Below, in pieces: positions 1-14,783 of a DNA stretch of 64,000 bases. Each line of letters begins with the position of its first letter. The stretch's first letter is position 1. The stretch spans positions 1-64,000 of the forward strand of contig NZ_SWDE01000005.1 in the NCBI RefSeq assembly GCF_013337185.1, given 5' to 3'. The translations under genes and the position numbers were made by a program. Under the pieces are notes generated by a model that was not told where the DNA came from, ran no database searches, and saw nothing but the letters and a program-made list of their open reading frames with translations. Origin of the DNA: Serratia proteamaculans (GTDB taxonomy: Bacteria > Pseudomonadota > Gammaproteobacteria > Enterobacterales > Enterobacteriaceae).

Positions 1-1
1 G

Positions 2-535
2 TCACTTTTCATACTGAATATGACCAAACTCCTGGGCAAAACGGTCCACCTGCTGCCAGTCGGTGTACTCCACTTCTTTACTGGTATCCGTTTCGCCCCC
101 CGTCATACGCATAATAAGTTGAATCATGACTCGATCGAACCAGCGATAACGTGGATAGCGCAGCGCGCCGGCAAACACGACACACTGTTTTGGCTGCCAG
201 GGAGAAGACAACAGGAACTTGCGGGTATAGGCGTTGGTCTGTGGCGAACGCTTGTCTGCCTTACGGGCTGTCAGGTTAACGCTAAAAAACGCGCTCGGCA
301 TCTGGTTCAACTGCTCAGCATGGCGCTTAACAAACTTATCCAGCGCCGGATGGAAATGGCCATAACGTATTGAGGCGCCAATCAGCACCTGCTGATACTG
401 GCTGAGGTCGACATTATCCGCCTGTAGCAAATCAATTACATCGCAGCGCAGCGTATCCTGCAATTTGCTTGCTATATAAGAAGCAATAGAACGTGTTTGC
501 CCATCACGGCTAGAATAAAGAATCAGTGCCTTCAC
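2..535 (-). CDS. hemG: Menaquinone-dependent protoporphyrinogen IX dehydrogenase HemG
   Basis: This gene encodes the flavodoxin-like enzyme that oxidises protoporphyrinogen IX to protoporphyrin IX and passes electrons to the quinone pool, the penultimate step of heme synthesis. The protein starts [17 protein letters not shown], the FMN-phosphate-binding loop of long-chain flavodoxins. I chose a GTG start (complement of 533-535) because AAGGAGT lies about 7 bases upstream. It gives 177 residues, close to the E. coli length, whereas the longer open frame adds an unrelated Arg-rich leader. The gene is last in the leftward pepQ-yigZ-trkH-hemG cluster, 22 bp after trkH. The stop is at bases 2-4, so it is complete. 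In E. coli an rRNA operon follows hemG, but the window ends before that can be seen. Confidence 0.95.
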   Translation of the reverse strand: MKALILYSSRDGQTRSIASYIASKLQDTLRCDVIDLLQADNVDLSQYQQVLIGASIRYGHFHPALDKFVKRHAEQLNQMPSAFFSVNLTARKADKRSPQTNAYTRKFLLSSPWQPKQCVVFAGALRYPRYRWFDRVMIQLIMRMTGGETDTSKEVEYTDWQQVDRFAQEFGHIQYEK

Positions 536-557
536 GGCGTTACTCCTTCTATCAGGA

Positions 558-2009
558 TCATTCACGCCAGAACGTCGGCGTGAACAGAACCAGCAGTGTA
601 AAGACTTCAAGGCGCCCGAACAGCATCGTCAGAACCAGGATCCACTTCGCCGGTGCAGGCATAGTAGTGAAGTTATCCGCCACCACTCCCAGCCCTGGCC
701 CAAGGTTGTTCAGCGTCGCCGTTACGGCAGCAAAGGCAGAAAAATCATCAACGCCGGTGGCGATAATCGCCAGCATGCTGACGATAAACACCAACGCATA
801 AGCAGAGAAGAACCCCCATACCGCTTCCAGGATACGTTCCGGCAGCGCACGGTTACCCAACTTGATAGTGTAAACCGCATTAGGGTGCACCAGCCTTTTT
901 AGCTCACGCGAGCCCTGTAAATACAGCAGCAGAATGCGAATCACCTTCAGGCCGCCACCGGTCGAGCCGGCGCAGCCACCAATAAATGCAGAGCACAGCA
1001 ACAACATCGGCAGGAATAACGGCCACTTGGCAATACTGTCGGTGGTAAAGCCGGCAGTTGTCGCCATAGACACCACCTGGAAGAACGCCTGGTTGACCGT
1101 TTCCATACCGGTTTTGTAGACACCATGCCCCCAAAGCACGGCAGTACACACCACTACCAGCGTCAACTGCACGGCAATGAACATGCGGAACTCAGGATCG
1201 CGCCAGTAAACTTTCAGGCTGCGGCCGCTCAGCAAGGCGAAGTGCAAGCCGTAGTTACAACCGGAGATCAGCAGGAAAATAGCAATGATGGTGTTGATGG
1301 TCGGACTGGCGTAATAACCGATGCTGGCGTCATGGGTAGAGAAACCGCCAATCGCGATAGTCGAGAAGCTGTGGCCGATGGCGTCAAACACCGACATGCC
1401 GGCCCCCCAAAGCGCCAGCGCACAGGCAATGGTCAACAGGACATAAATCAGCCACAGGGTTTTGGCCGTTTCGGCAATGCGCGGCCGCATTTTATTATCT
1501 TTCAGTGGGCCTGGCATTTCTGCGCGGTACAGCTGCATGCCACCGACGCCGAGGATCGGCAGTATCGCCACTGCCAACACAATGATCCCCATCCCACCCA
1601 TCCATTGCAGCATCTGCCGATAGAACAAAATGGCTTTGGGTAGCGAGTCCAACCCCACCAGCGTCGTCGCCCCGGTGGTGGTTAAACCGGAAAACGATTC
1701 GAAGAAGGCATCGGTCAGCGAAAGGTTAGGCCGTTCCGAAAATAAAAATGGTAATGCCCCGACGCTGCCCAGCACCGTCCAGAACAACACCACAATCAGG
1801 AAACCCTCTCGCGGCTTCAGCTCATGCTTTTGTTTACGGTTGGGCCACCACAGCATCAGACCGATGGTTACCGCCACAAAGAAGGTTTGGCTGAACGCCC
1901 GCCCAGCCCCATCGCGGTATATCAATGCCACCAGCCCAGGAATAAACATCGTCCCGGAGAACAGGATGACCAGCAAACCAACGATACGGGTTATAGCGCG
2001 AAAATGCAT
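558..2009 (-). CDS. trkH: Trk potassium uptake protein TrkH
   Basis: TrkH is the membrane channel subunit of the Trk potassium uptake system and works with cytosolic TrkA. At 483 residues it equals the E. coli length. Four Gly-containing pore loops of the SKT superfamily are readable: [33 protein letters not shown] and [11 protein letters not shown]. Many hydrophobic helices surround them. It lies 34 bp downstream of yigZ and 22 bp upstream of hemG, so probably shares a transcript with them. Nothing in the sequence is unusual for the family. Confidence 0.97.
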   Translation of the reverse strand: MHFRAITRIVGLLVILFSGTMFIPGLVALIYRDGAGRAFSQTFFVAVTIGLMLWWPNRKQKHELKPREGFLIVVLFWTVLGSVGALPFLFSERPNLSLTDAFFESFSGLTTTGATTLVGLDSLPKAILFYRQMLQWMGGMGIIVLAVAILPILGVGGMQLYRAEMPGPLKDNKMRPRIAETAKTLWLIYVLLTIACALALWGAGMSVFDAIGHSFSTIAIGGFSTHDASIGYYASPTINTIIAIFLLISGCNYGLHFALLSGRSLKVYWRDPEFRMFIAVQLTLVVVCTAVLWGHGVYKTGMETVNQAFFQVVSMATTAGFTTDSIAKWPLFLPMLLLCSAFIGGCAGSTGGGLKVIRILLLYLQGSRELKRLVHPNAVYTIKLGNRALPERILEAVWGFFSAYALVFIVSMLAIIATGVDDFSAFAAVTATLNNLGPGLGVVADNFTTMPAPAKWILVLTMLFGRLEVFTLLVLFTPTFWRE

Positions 2010-2043
2010 TTCAGCACGATCCTTAGCAATTCAGTTGGGGGAA

Positions 2044-2658
2044 TTATTGCGAAATGGGGGTCAATTGCAAATTACCGCGACTGAGATCACGTAATTTATT
2101 CCCGAACGCCTCGACACCGGTGACCGGCAAAGTCAGATGCAGCATGACGGAAGCACCATATTCCCCCTGCACTATCCGCCCTTCAGTTTGCTGCAATAAA
2201 TTTTCTACCAATGCCAACTGAGCATAGTCACATTGCAAAGTATATTCGGCCTGCGGGATTTTGTAGCTCACGGCCAATTGCTTTAATGCCTGCTGCACCC
2301 CACTACCGTAGGCTCTCACCAAGCCGCCGGTGCCCAACTTGATACCGCCGTAGTAACGCACTGCCACGGCGGTGATCTCGCCGATTCCACTGCCCATCAG
2401 TTGGGCAAGAATGGGTTTACCGGCCGTGCCGGAAGGTTCGCCGTCGTCGGAGAAACCCAACTGTTGTGAGTCAGTCGGTGATCCTGCGACAAATGCCCAG
2501 CAATGATGCCTGGCCGCAGGGTGTTCATCACGAACCTGCTGGATAAACGCCTTCGCCGCATCAACCCCGCTGGTCGCTGCCAGCAGGGTGATAAAACGAC
2601 TCTTCTTTATTTCTTCACTGACACTGACGGGGCCTGCCGGGATCGGGTAAGGCTGCAT
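2044..2658 (-). CDS. yigZ: IMPACT/YigZ family protein
   Basis: This 204-residue protein is the orthologue of E. coli YigZ, a member of the UPF0029/IMPACT family related to eukaryotic IMPACT, a modulator of translational control. The N-terminal domain contains the family signature in the stretch FSDDGEPSGTAGKPIL followed by VAVRYYGGIKLGTGGLVRAYG. The C-terminal DUF1949 part is shorter and less conserved. Its ATG overlaps the pepQ stop codon (TGATG), which implies translational coupling. The biochemical function in bacteria is not settled, so only the family call is firm. Confidence 0.93.
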   Translation of the reverse strand: MQPYPIPAGPVSVSEEIKKSRFITLLAATSGVDAAKAFIQQVRDEHPAARHHCWAFVAGSPTDSQQLGFSDDGEPSGTAGKPILAQLMGSGIGEITAVAVRYYGGIKLGTGGLVRAYGSGVQQALKQLAVSYKIPQAEYTLQCDYAQLALVENLLQQTEGRIVQGEYGASVMLHLTLPVTGVEAFGNKLRDLSRGNLQLTPISQ

Positions 2659-3989
2659 CAGGCCAGATTCAGATCGCGCGTCATGTTCTCGATACGCTTT
2701 TCGTGGATCACGATATTGTCTTCAATACGGATACCACCATAAGGTTTCAGCGCATCGATGCGATCCCAGGCAAAGTGTTGACTGAATTCGCCGCTGCGCC
2801 ATGGCGCCAACAGGGAATCAATAAAATACATGCCGGGTTCAATGGTTAACACCATGCCAGGTTGCAACACGCGGGTGCAGCGAAGGTACGGGTATTTGGA
2901 CGGTGCAGCCAGATGGGTACCCTGTTCATCCTGCATAAAGCCGGCAGAGTCATGCACCTGTAAACCCAAAGGATGGCCCAGACCGTGTGGCAGGAATGGC
3001 GTGGTTAGCCCCTGCTCAACCATGGCTTCTTCACTGATGCCGGTCACCAGCTTGTGGTTCTTGAGCAATTTGGCGATACGTTGATGCATTTGCACATGGT
3101 AATCGGTGTAACGCACTCCGGCTTTGATGGTATCCATCAGTGCCAGTTGCTCACCGTTAAGATCTTTTATCAGGTGCGCGAAATCACTGCCGCTCTGACC
3201 AGCGTAGGTACGCGTCAGGTCGGCGGCGTAACCGTTATATTCGGCACCGGCGTCAAGCAGGAAGCTCAGCATTTCTGACGGTGGCTGTTGATCCAGCGTA
3301 GTGTAATGCAGCACCGACGCATGCTCATTGAGCGCAACAATGTTGTCATAAGGCACATCGGTGTCGCGATGACCCGTGGCGGTGAGATAAGCCTGGTTGA
3401 TATCAAACTCACTCATGCCGGACAGGAAGGCCTCATGAGCAGCACGGTGCCCCATAACCGCGGTTTTCTGTGCTTCACGCATGCAGGCCAGCTCGTAGCC
3501 AGTTTTGATTGAACGATGGAAATCGAGGTAATTCAGCACCGCTTTCGGGTTGACGTTTTCTGCCAGAATACCGAGATCGCGGGCACGCTGCTGCGCATAG
3601 CCGATATAACCCACACGCTCACGCTGGGCAGGAAGCTGCTGCGCGATATCATCAGCATTGGCCAACGGCATCAGTTCAACGGACTTGGTCCAGAAACTCT
3701 CCGGCAGTGGCTCAACGCTGTGCCAGTAATCGACCGGCGAATAGAACCACAGCTTCGGTTTGTTAACGCCATCCACCCACAGCCAGCAGTTGGGTACCGA
3801 GGTGACTGGCACCCAGGCCTTAAAGTGCGCGTTCACTTTGAACGGGTAGCTGCGATCGTCCTGGAATATCCGTTGCAGCTCTCCTGAGTGAATCAGCAGC
3901 GCATCCAGTTTGTTGCGCGTTAACACTTCACGCGCCCGTTTTTGCAGTTCTGCCAGGTGGTCGTTATACAAAGAAGCCAGCGTTTCCAT
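2658..3989 (-). CDS. pepQ: Xaa-Pro dipeptidase PepQ
   Basis: PepQ is a cytosolic dimanganese dipeptidase that cleaves X-Pro dipeptides. The C-terminal pita-bread fold has the metal ligands in place: [19 protein letters not shown] (two Asp), [14 protein letters not shown] (His), TIEPGMYF (Glu) and [10 protein letters not shown] (Glu). I start at [12 protein letters not shown], giving 443 residues, the E. coli length. An upstream in-frame ATG would add six residues. The gene heads the leftward pepQ-yigZ-trkH-hemG cluster. In E. coli it lies divergent to fadB, but here an MFS gene intervenes. Confidence 0.96.
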   Translation of the reverse strand: METLASLYNDHLAELQKRAREVLTRNKLDALLIHSGELQRIFQDDRSYPFKVNAHFKAWVPVTSVPNCWLWVDGVNKPKLWFYSPVDYWHSVEPLPESFWTKSVELMPLANADDIAQQLPAQRERVGYIGYAQQRARDLGILAENVNPKAVLNYLDFHRSIKTGYELACMREAQKTAVMGHRAAHEAFLSGMSEFDINQAYLTATGHRDTDVPYDNIVALNEHASVLHYTTLDQQPPSEMLSFLLDAGAEYNGYAADLTRTYAGQSGSDFAHLIKDLNGEQLALMDTIKAGVRYTDYHVQMHQRIAKLLKNHKLVTGISEEAMVEQGLTTPFLPHGLGHPLGLQVHDSAGFMQDEQGTHLAAPSKYPYLRCTRVLQPGMVLTIEPGMYFIDSLLAPWRSGEFSQHFAWDRIDALKPYGGIRIEDNIVIHEKRIENMTRDLNLA

Positions 3990-4106
3990 CACAATACCCT
4001 TATACATACCATTAGAACGGAATGAGTCATCTTAGCACAGCGTTCAGGTGCACCAACCCTATCCGCTCTGGCATGCGGAGCGGTTCGCAAATCGCTGTAA
4101 ACGTCG

Positions 4107-5303
4107 TTACATCCGTAGCTTAACAATTAACCAGGCGATCAGACCAAGCAACGCGATAGCGGCCGCCCACAGGCCGTGATGTTCGAGTAGAACCGCGCCG
4201 GCTGCAGCTATGCCTGCCAGACACTGTTGCAGAAAACCACATAACGCCATGGCGTAGGCTCCCTGCTCTTTGGCATCGCTGACCGCCATCGCCATGCTGT
4301 TGGGAAACAGCACCGCCTGGCCAAAAATCGTCAGACAATACAAAGCGATGAAGACCGTTATACCGGAAAACCCCGCCAGTACACCGCTCCACCACAGCAC
4401 CATTATCGCGGCAGTGGTGAGCGCTACGATACTCGTCCCCACCTGCATCAATCGTTTACCCCCAAAGCGTGCAACCGTCCGGTTTACCGTCATTGCTCCT
4501 GTAAAGTAAGCCACGCCGATCACCAGCCCCAGCGCCCCAAAGGCGGTAACGTTCAGGCCAAACCCCTGCTGCATGATAAACGGACTCACTTCCTGCAAAG
4601 TGACAGTAGTAGCAAACCCCAATCCGCCGACAACAGCCGGCCAGAAGAAACCCGGACGACGCAGAATGTGCCAATAGGTTGCCGCCATGGCCGGGCGCTG
4701 GCCCAAGGTGCGACCCGCTTCCAGTGGCAGCGTCCCCATCAGCAACAGGATCGCCAGCCCGGTCAGCCCCATCACCACAAAACCCATCTGCCAGTGTGAA
4801 TACTGACTGAGCAGCCCGCCGATAAACTGCCCACCGCCCAACGCAGCGATAAAGGCTATCGACAGTACCGAAAGGCGCCTTGCCAGCTCATCACCGCTCC
4901 AGTTATCACGAACAATAATGCGCGCGATGATCGCAGCACCCCCGGCGGCAATCCCCTGTAGTGCACGCAGCACTAATAACTGAGTACCGTTACTGCAAAA
5001 TGCCAGCAGAGCACTGCAACTGATAAACAACGCCAGAGACAATGTCAGCGGCAGGCGACGGCCAAAACGATCGGCCGCAGCCCCCCAGAACAACACCGGC
5101 AAGGCGGCACCTATCACGAATATCGATATAGAAAGCTCGGTGGCGCGGCGCGTCATTGCCAGTTCCTGCATCACCGTCGGTAATGAAGGCAAATACACCG
5201 TCGTCGCCATCTGCGCCATAAACACCAGCAGACAGGCCAGCGTCATGGTTCTGGCAGGAATACTCCAGAAACCGCTGTGTTTTACACATACCGCTTTACT
5301 CAT
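4107..5303 (-). CDS. MFS drug-resistance transporter, Bcr/CflA-like
   Basis: A roughly 398-residue polytopic membrane protein of the major facilitator superfamily, with about twelve hydrophobic segments. The loop AADRFGRRLPL after helix 2 is the MFS motif A, and LRALQGIAAGGAAIIAR in helix 4 resembles the RxxQGxG motif of the drug:H+ antiporter-1 group (Bcr/CflA, EmrD, MdtL). The likely start is MSKAVCVK; a longer form would add eight residues. It sits alone between pepQ and fadB, where E. coli has no gene, so it is an accessory insertion. Its substrate cannot be told from the sequence. Confidence 0.8.
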   Translation of the reverse strand: MSKAVCVKHSGFWSIPARTMTLACLLVFMAQMATTVYLPSLPTVMQELAMTRRATELSISIFVIGAALPVLFWGAAADRFGRRLPLTLSLALFISCSALLAFCSNGTQLLVLRALQGIAAGGAAIIARIIVRDNWSGDELARRLSVLSIAFIAALGGGQFIGGLLSQYSHWQMGFVVMGLTGLAILLLMGTLPLEAGRTLGQRPAMAATYWHILRRPGFFWPAVVGGLGFATTVTLQEVSPFIMQQGFGLNVTAFGALGLVIGVAYFTGAMTVNRTVARFGGKRLMQVGTSIVALTTAAIMVLWWSGVLAGFSGITVFIALYCLTIFGQAVLFPNSMAMAVSDAKEQGAYAMALCGFLQQCLAGIAAAGAVLLEHHGLWAAAIALLGLIAWLIVKLRM

Positions 5304-5495
5304 TTCGCACCTCTGCGTGAGAAACATTCTGCTCCGGCAAGTGTATGAAGGCTTTCACACGTCGACAAATCACCATAAAGCATAAAATATAACTTCGTTT
5401 TAAATCAAAACCCTAACTCATAGTTATGTGATCAGACCAGCAAATATGCAATCTCTCATTTGCATATTGTTAACATAAAAACCACACTCCTCATC

Positions 5496-5512
5496 ATCTG
5501 GTCATACCAGAT
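5496..5512. promoter_or_regulatory. FadR operator upstream of fadBA
   Basis: ATCTGGTCATACCAGAT is a perfect 7-bp inverted repeat around a 3-bp centre, 24 bp before the fadB ATG. It matches the FadR operator of E. coli fad genes (TGGT-N3-ACCA core). FadR represses beta-oxidation genes until long-chain acyl-CoA binds it, so fadBA is predicted to be fatty-acid inducible. A lone ATCAGACCAG half-site lies further upstream near 5430-5440. The binding claim is inference from the match. Confidence 0.85.
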
Positions 5513-5536
5513 CAAACGCTGATTCAGGAGATAGAC

Positions 5537-8900
<3,364 letters not shown>

Positions 8901-8971
8901 CTGTGTCTGTTGGGGATGACTGCGTCAACACTTCAAACCGCAGCATCCCGCCAAGTTTAGTTGCCGTACTT

Positions 8972-8997
8972 CCCGCCTGTCAGGGGCGGGTTTTTTT
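8972..8997 (+). terminator. Rho-independent terminator of fadBA
   Basis: CCCGCC, a short loop, then GGCGGG is followed by eight T residues, 72 bp after the fadA stop. A second hairpin (GCCCC, loop AATAAAAA, GGGGC, about 9017-9034) lies between it and the convergent fre gene but has no T tract on either strand. Confidence 0.85.
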
Positions 8998-9070
8998 ATG
9001 TCTGAATTCTGCTGACGCCCCAATAAAAAGGGGCAGCCATTGGCCACCCCGTTTGCTACTGCTTCGCGCC

Positions 9071-9772
9071 TCAGATAAACGAGAAGGCGTCGCCAAACAT
9101 ATGCGCTTCCAGCGCGCCACGTTCAGCACAGAAGCGTTCGCGAGCGATTTTTGCCATCTCGAAGCGACCGGCAATATAAATGTCGTGCTCTGCCAGCGTC
9201 CCGAAATCTTGCAGCACCGCGCTGAGCACCGTGCCACTACGGCCACGCCACTCCTCTTCCGGCTGTTCAACTACCGGAATGACCTTCAGATTAGGATGCT
9301 GCAACGACAACGCTTCCAGCTCGCTCAAGTCATACAGGTGCTTCAGCTCACGTCCGCCCCAGTAGATGGAAATATCGCGATCCGGCTGCTGTTCCAGCGC
9401 GGCCAACAGAATCGAGCGCGCGTAGGAGAAACCAGTGCCGCCAGCGATCAACACCAGCGGACGGCTGCCTTCTTCACGCAGCCAGGCGTCACCGTGCGGG
9501 ATATCAACGGTAATCGCCTGCTCTTTCAGAATGCGATCCATCACCGCCATGGCGTACAGATTCAGCTCCGAAGCGCCAATATGCAGCTCAATGTAATCCT
9601 GGTCTGACGGAGTGGAGGCCAGTGAGAACGGACGCTTGTCGCGATCATCCATCACCACCATCAGATACTGTCCTGCCTTGAAAGAAAACGGTGCCTCAGG
9701 CACCAAGCGTACCCGATAAACCGTATCGGTAATGGCCTCTACGGAGGTCACTTTACAGCTCAATATTGTCAT
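9071..9772 (-). CDS. fre: NAD(P)H-flavin reductase Fre
   Basis: Fre reduces free FMN, FAD or riboflavin with NAD(P)H and supplies reduced flavin to partners such as ferric reduction and UbiD-prenyl-flavin chemistry. The start [19 protein letters not shown] gives 233 residues, as in E. coli. The flavin-binding motif RPFSLAS and the nucleotide-binding [10 protein letters not shown] of the ferredoxin reductase fold are present. It lies 50 bp downstream of ubiD on the same strand. A longer in-frame start (MMTRQRER) is less likely because orthologues lack it. Confidence 0.96.
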   Translation of the reverse strand: MTILSCKVTSVEAITDTVYRVRLVPEAPFSFKAGQYLMVVMDDRDKRPFSLASTPSDQDYIELHIGASELNLYAMAVMDRILKEQAITVDIPHGDAWLREEGSRPLVLIAGGTGFSYARSILLAALEQQPDRDISIYWGGRELKHLYDLSELEALSLQHPNLKVIPVVEQPEEEWRGRSGTVLSAVLQDFGTLAEHDIYIAGRFEMAKIARERFCAERGALEAHMFGDAFSFI

Positions 9773-9822
9773 GCGTTCCCTCTGTCGGGTCATCAATGCA
9801 AAACTGAGAACAAAGCCTGGCG

Positions 9823-11310
9823 CTAAAGCGTCGGTTCTCTGTCACTGAAAATTGCGAGCTCATCCCAGATTTCATCGACGCGCGCACGCACCTTTTCATC
9901 CATCTGAATCGGACGGCCCCATTCGCGCTGGGTTTCACCCGGCCATTTATTGGTGGCATCCAGCCCCATCTTCGAACCCAAGCCGGAAACCGGTGAGGCG
10001 AAGTCCAAATAATCGATCGGCGTATTCTCCACCAAAACGGTATCCCTTGCCGGATCCATTCGGGTGGTGATCGCCCAAATCACATCATTCCAGTCGCGTG
10101 CGTTGACGTCATCGTCGCAGACGATAACAAATTTGGTGTACATAAACTGACGCAGGAACGACCAGACCCCCATCATTACGCGTTTGGCATGACCGGCATA
10201 CTGTTTCTTGATAGTCACTACCGCCAGGCGATAAGAGCAACCCTCAGGCGGCAGATAGAAATCAACAATTTCCGGGAACTGCTTTTGCAAGATAGGAACG
10301 AAGACTTCATTCAGCGCCACACCCAACACCGCCGGTTCATCCGGCGGACGGCCAGTATAGGTCGAGTGATAAATGGCGTCACGACGCTGGGTGATGTGGG
10401 TGATGGTAAATACCGGGAAGTGGTCGATTTCGTTGTAGTAACCGGTGTGATCGCCATACGGGCCTTCAGGCGCCATTTCACCCGGTTCGATATAGCCTTC
10501 CAACACGATTTCCGCGCTGGCGGGCACTTCCAGATCGCAGGAAATACACTTGACCACTTCGGTTTTGTTGCCGCGCAGCAGCCCGGCAAAGGCATATTCA
10601 GACAGGGTATCCGGCACTGGCGTGACCGCGCCGAGAATGGTGGCGGGATCTGCGCCCAGCGCAACCGCAACCGGGAAGCGCTCACCGGGATGCGCCTGGC
10701 ACCATTCGAGGTAATCCAGCGCGCCACCGCGGTGCGACAGCCAACGCATGATGACTTTATTCTTGCTCAGCACCTGTTGGCGATAAATGCCCAGGTTCTG
10801 TCGCTCTTTTTGCGGCCCGCGGGTCACGGTCAGGCCCCAGGTGATCAGCGGTGCGGCGTCTTCCGGCCAGCAATGCATTACCGGGATACGGCTGAGATCG
10901 ACGTCATCACCCTGCCATACCTGCTCCTGGCAAGGCGCTGAACCCAACACCTTGGTCGGCATGTTCAACACTTGCTTGAACTTCGGCAGTTTATCGAACA
11001 GATCGCGAAAGCCCTTCGGCGGCTCCGGCTCTTTAAGGAACGCCAGCAACTTGCCGACCTCGCGCAACGAGCTGACATCCTCCTGGCCCATCCCCATCGC
11101 TACGCGACCGGGAGTACCGAACAGATTGCACAGCACCGGCATGTCGTACCCTTTCGGGTTTTCGAACAGCAACGCCGGGCCGCCCGCACGTAAAGTACGA
11201 TCGGCAATTTCTGTCATTTCCAGATAGGGATCAATCGGCTGGCTAATGCGTTTTAGTTCGCCTCTCTTTTCCAGCAACGAGAGGAAATCGCGTAAGTCAC
11301 GGTATTTCAT
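9823..11310 (-). CDS. ubiD: 4-hydroxy-3-polyprenylbenzoate decarboxylase UbiD
   Basis: UbiD removes the carboxylate of octaprenyl-hydroxybenzoate in ubiquinone synthesis using prenylated FMN. The start [20 protein letters not shown] gives 495 residues, near the E. coli length; the longer frame adds 11 unlikely residues. Characteristic UbiD family stretches include [11 protein letters not shown], with the catalytic acid region upstream in [14 protein letters not shown]. It is the first gene of a leftward ubiD-fre pair. Other ubiquinone genes (ubiE, ubiJ, ubiB) lie 5-8 kb away, at 16472-19477, on the same strand. Confidence 0.97.
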   Translation of the reverse strand: MKYRDLRDFLSLLEKRGELKRISQPIDPYLEMTEIADRTLRAGGPALLFENPKGYDMPVLCNLFGTPGRVAMGMGQEDVSSLREVGKLLAFLKEPEPPKGFRDLFDKLPKFKQVLNMPTKVLGSAPCQEQVWQGDDVDLSRIPVMHCWPEDAAPLITWGLTVTRGPQKERQNLGIYRQQVLSKNKVIMRWLSHRGGALDYLEWCQAHPGERFPVAVALGADPATILGAVTPVPDTLSEYAFAGLLRGNKTEVVKCISCDLEVPASAEIVLEGYIEPGEMAPEGPYGDHTGYYNEIDHFPVFTITHITQRRDAIYHSTYTGRPPDEPAVLGVALNEVFVPILQKQFPEIVDFYLPPEGCSYRLAVVTIKKQYAGHAKRVMMGVWSFLRQFMYTKFVIVCDDDVNARDWNDVIWAITTRMDPARDTVLVENTPIDYLDFASPVSGLGSKMGLDATNKWPGETQREWGRPIQMDEKVRARVDEIWDELAIFSDREPTL

Positions 11311-11407
11311 GCTGATCATTATAACGGCCAGTGAGGAGGGCATTATAGGCCCTCTTCACGGTTGTTGCTGCACTTTTGTTAAACACCGGTAAAGACCTCA
11401 CCGGCAC

Positions 11408-12133
11408 TCAGTGGCACGTAAACGGCACCAGCGGGCTTAATGCCTGCGTATCCTGATACTCCTGGGTCTCTACGCCGTGACGGAATACCTTGAAACCCTG
11501 GTCTCTGGCACTGAAATAACGCAGATCATTGCCTTCAACATGCAACAGGCTGCCCTCGCGCAGCGCCACCACAGATTCGCTCGGATTAACCGCGCAGAAC
11601 TCCGCCAGGCGCTCATCACGGGTTTCCCCCATGTGACCGCTGATATGGGCGTCAATGTAATGCGGGTTAATCTGCACCGGGAACAGGCTCAACGCCGGCA
11701 ACACTACGCTATTGCGTACCGGCATGTCATTGGTGGTACGGATACTTGGCGTAGCCACGTTACAACCGGCGCTCCAACCAACATAGGGGATGCTACGTTC
11801 ACGAACGGCCCGCTGGATCGGGACAACCAGGCCCTTCTCATGCAGCATTTGGTTCAGCATCCAGGTATTGCCGCCGCTGACCAGGATACATTCCGCTTGT
11901 TCAAGCGCCGCAGCCGGGGATTCAGCATGGTGAATGCTGGTAACCTTGATGCCCAGAGTTTGCGCCAGCTCCTGCGCACGCTGATCGTAATCACCGCGGA
12001 TCATGGCATATGGGATAAAGACGGCGGACGTGATAGCACGGCGCGCGATCATCGCCAACAGGTGGCTCTTGGCATAGCCCAGCAGTTCACTCTCACCGGA
12101 CAGCTTGCCGTTGCTCAACAGAAATAACTCCAT
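11408..12133 (-). CDS. pepE: Dipeptidase E (alpha-aspartyl dipeptidase)
   Basis: PepE is a cytosolic serine peptidase of family S51 that hydrolyses dipeptides with N-terminal aspartate. The nucleophile elbow is GWSAGCNVATP. The N-terminus MELFLLSNGKL and the later INPHYIDAH stretch are typical of the family. At 241 residues it is slightly longer than the roughly 229 of E. coli PepE, with the extra residues at the C-terminus. It stands alone between ubiD and the divergent rfaH. The 244-bp gap to rfaH must hold both promoters; no firm -35/-10 pair could be assigned there. Confidence 0.93.
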   Translation of the reverse strand: MELFLLSNGKLSGESELLGYAKSHLLAMIARRAITSAVFIPYAMIRGDYDQRAQELAQTLGIKVTSIHHAESPAAALEQAECILVSGGNTWMLNQMLHEKGLVVPIQRAVRERSIPYVGWSAGCNVATPSIRTTNDMPVRNSVVLPALSLFPVQINPHYIDAHISGHMGETRDERLAEFCAVNPSESVVALREGSLLHVEGNDLRYFSARDQGFKVFRHGVETQEYQDTQALSPLVPFTCH

Positions 12134-12377
12134 TTCTCCCCCTCAATCAAAAACGATGAATACCGTCACATCAGGCGACAGCGCCTCAAGGCATACTGCG
12201 ACGGTAGCAAATTTTTAGCCCTCTGTTATACCCAAGCCGTGCGGATAAGTGTGTGACCCCTCGCTAATTGCCAACGATTCATGCAGATAGCGACTGTTAC
12301 ATGCTGAAACTTGCATCACTATGTATCCGTAATGGCTTTTGATATGCTTACCGGCTGACAGAAAGGCATGTGAAATT

Positions 12378-12866
12378 ATGGAATCTTGGTATCTATTGTA
12401 TTGCAAACGCGGCCAGCTCCTACGGGCGCAGGAACATCTGGAACGGCAGGAAGTAAACTGCCTGAGCCCGATCATTACGCTGGAAAAGATCGTTCGCGGC
12501 AAACGCATCGCGGTCAGCGAGCCCCTGTTCCCCAACTACTTGTTTGTGGAATTCGATCCTGAGCGTATCCATACCACCACCATCAGTGCAACGCGTGGTG
12601 TCAGCCACTTCGTACGCTTTGGTTCAACGCCGACCACCATCCCGCAGAAAGTGATCGAAGAGTTGCAGACTCATACTTGCGAGACCTACGTCGACCCGGA
12701 AACGCCGCAACCCGGCGATAGCGTGTTGATCGTCGATGGGATGTTCGAAGGGCTGCAGGCGATTTACACCGAGCCGGACGGCGAAGCACGCTCAATGCTG
12801 TTGCTCAACCTGATTAACAAACAGGTCAGCCAAAGCGTGGACAACCGACAGTTCCAAAAGCTGTAA
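12378..12866 (+). CDS. rfaH: Transcription/translation regulatory transformer protein RfaH
   Basis: RfaH is a NusG paralogue that joins paused RNA polymerase at ops elements in long virulence and LPS operons, suppresses Rho and recruits ribosomes. The start [20 protein letters not shown] gives 162 residues, equal to E. coli. The NGN domain covers about residues 1-100 ([10 protein letters not shown]), and a KOW-type C-terminal domain follows ([17 protein letters not shown]). No target operon with an ops site is evident in this window. A bidirectional terminator follows immediately. Confidence 0.96.
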   Translation: MESWYLLYCKRGQLLRAQEHLERQEVNCLSPIITLEKIVRGKRIAVSEPLFPNYLFVEFDPERIHTTTISATRGVSHFVRFGSTPTTIPQKVIEELQTHTCETYVDPETPQPGDSVLIVDGMFEGLQAIYTEPDGEARSMLLLNLINKQVSQSVDNRQFQKL

Positions 12867-12870
12867 TGTA

Positions 12871-12896
12871 AAAAAGGCGCCCAAGGCGCCTTTTTA
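12871..12896. terminator. Bidirectional terminator between rfaH and hemB
   Basis: AAAAAGGCGC, a CCAA loop region, then GCGCCTTTTT forms a GC stem flanked by A and T runs. It can therefore terminate the rightward rfaH and leftward hemB transcripts, which converge here. Confidence 0.85.
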
Positions 12897-12911
12897 TTGG
12901 ATACTCGCGCC

Positions 12912-13943
<1,032 letters not shown>

Positions 13944-13948
13944 CTAAC

Positions 13949-14731
13949 TCATTCCAGCCGGAATAGCCGGCGGGCGTTCTCATCGATTTTTTGCCCCAGC
14001 CATACGGGATCTTCTTGTCGCCAGGCGGCCACCTGCCGGACGATATGAGGCAAAAAACAGGGTTCGTTGCGGCGAGATGCGGGTTTCGGAAGTAAATCCC
14101 GGGGCAACAGATAGGGGGCGTCAGTTTCCAGCAACAGACGGTCCGCCGGGATCTGCGGCAGCAACGCACGCAATTCCAGGCCACGCCGCTCATCACAGAC
14201 CCAACCGGTAATACCCACCGACAGGCCTAATGACAGGCAGCTTTCCAATTCTTCGGCAGTGCCGGTAAAACAGTGCACCACGGCCGCGGGCAGTTTATCC
14301 AACCAGGGTGTCAGCAGCGCGACAAATCGTGCGTGTGCATCACGGCAATGAAGAAAAACCGGCATCGCCAGCTCTGCTGCCAGCGCCAGCTGCGCGCTGA
14401 ATGCCGCCTCCTGCTGTTCTGGTGTAGAAAAGTTACGGTTGAAATCCAGCCCGCATTCGCCAATGGCCGCGACCTGCGTCAAAGAGGCTAACTCGCGGAT
14501 TTGGTCGGCGGCCCGATGGTCCCAACTGCTGGCATGGTGCGGATGTACGCCGACAGTGGACCAGCAAAAACCCCCATGCTGTTGCGCCAGTTCACTGGCA
14601 GCCTGGCTTTCCTGCAGGTCGGTCCCGGTAATCAGCAACCCTGTTACGCCTGCGGCACGGGCGCGATCCACCACCGCCGGACGGTCTTTGGCAAATTGTG
14701 AGCTGGTGAGATTGACGCCAATATCAAACAT
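13949..14731 (-). CDS. tatD: 3'-5' ssDNA/RNA exonuclease TatD
   Basis: TatD is a cytosolic Mg2+-dependent metal hydrolase with exonuclease activity. It is not needed for Tat export despite its location. The start [17 protein letters not shown] gives 260 residues, the E. coli length. Metal-site features are [32 protein letters not shown] and [10 protein letters not shown] terminator-like hairpin lies just upstream, between tatC and tatD. An open-frame extension (MGGFYFGNI) would start inside that hairpin's distal arm and is rejected. Confidence 0.96.
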   Translation of the reverse strand: MFDIGVNLTSSQFAKDRPAVVDRARAAGVTGLLITGTDLQESQAASELAQQHGGFCWSTVGVHPHHASSWDHRAADQIRELASLTQVAAIGECGLDFNRNFSTPEQQEAAFSAQLALAAELAMPVFLHCRDAHARFVALLTPWLDKLPAAVVHCFTGTAEELESCLSLGLSVGITGWVCDERRGLELRALLPQIPADRLLLETDAPYLLPRDLLPKPASRRNEPCFLPHIVRQVAAWRQEDPVWLGQKIDENARRLFRLE

Positions 14732-14741
14732 GATGTTCCCA

Positions 14742-14766
14742 AAGTAAAAGCCGCCCATCGGGCGGC
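14742..14766 (-). terminator. Terminator or attenuator between tatC and tatD
   Basis: Read leftward, GCCGCCC, loop GAT, GGGCGGC is followed by TTTTACTTT. The tatC stop is 18 bp upstream and the tatD ATG about 19 bp downstream of the hairpin. It looks like an intrinsic terminator that would lower tatD and hemB expression relative to tatABC. The T run is interrupted, so partial read-through is likely. Confidence 0.65.
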
Positions 14767-14783
14767 TTGCGACATACTAATTT

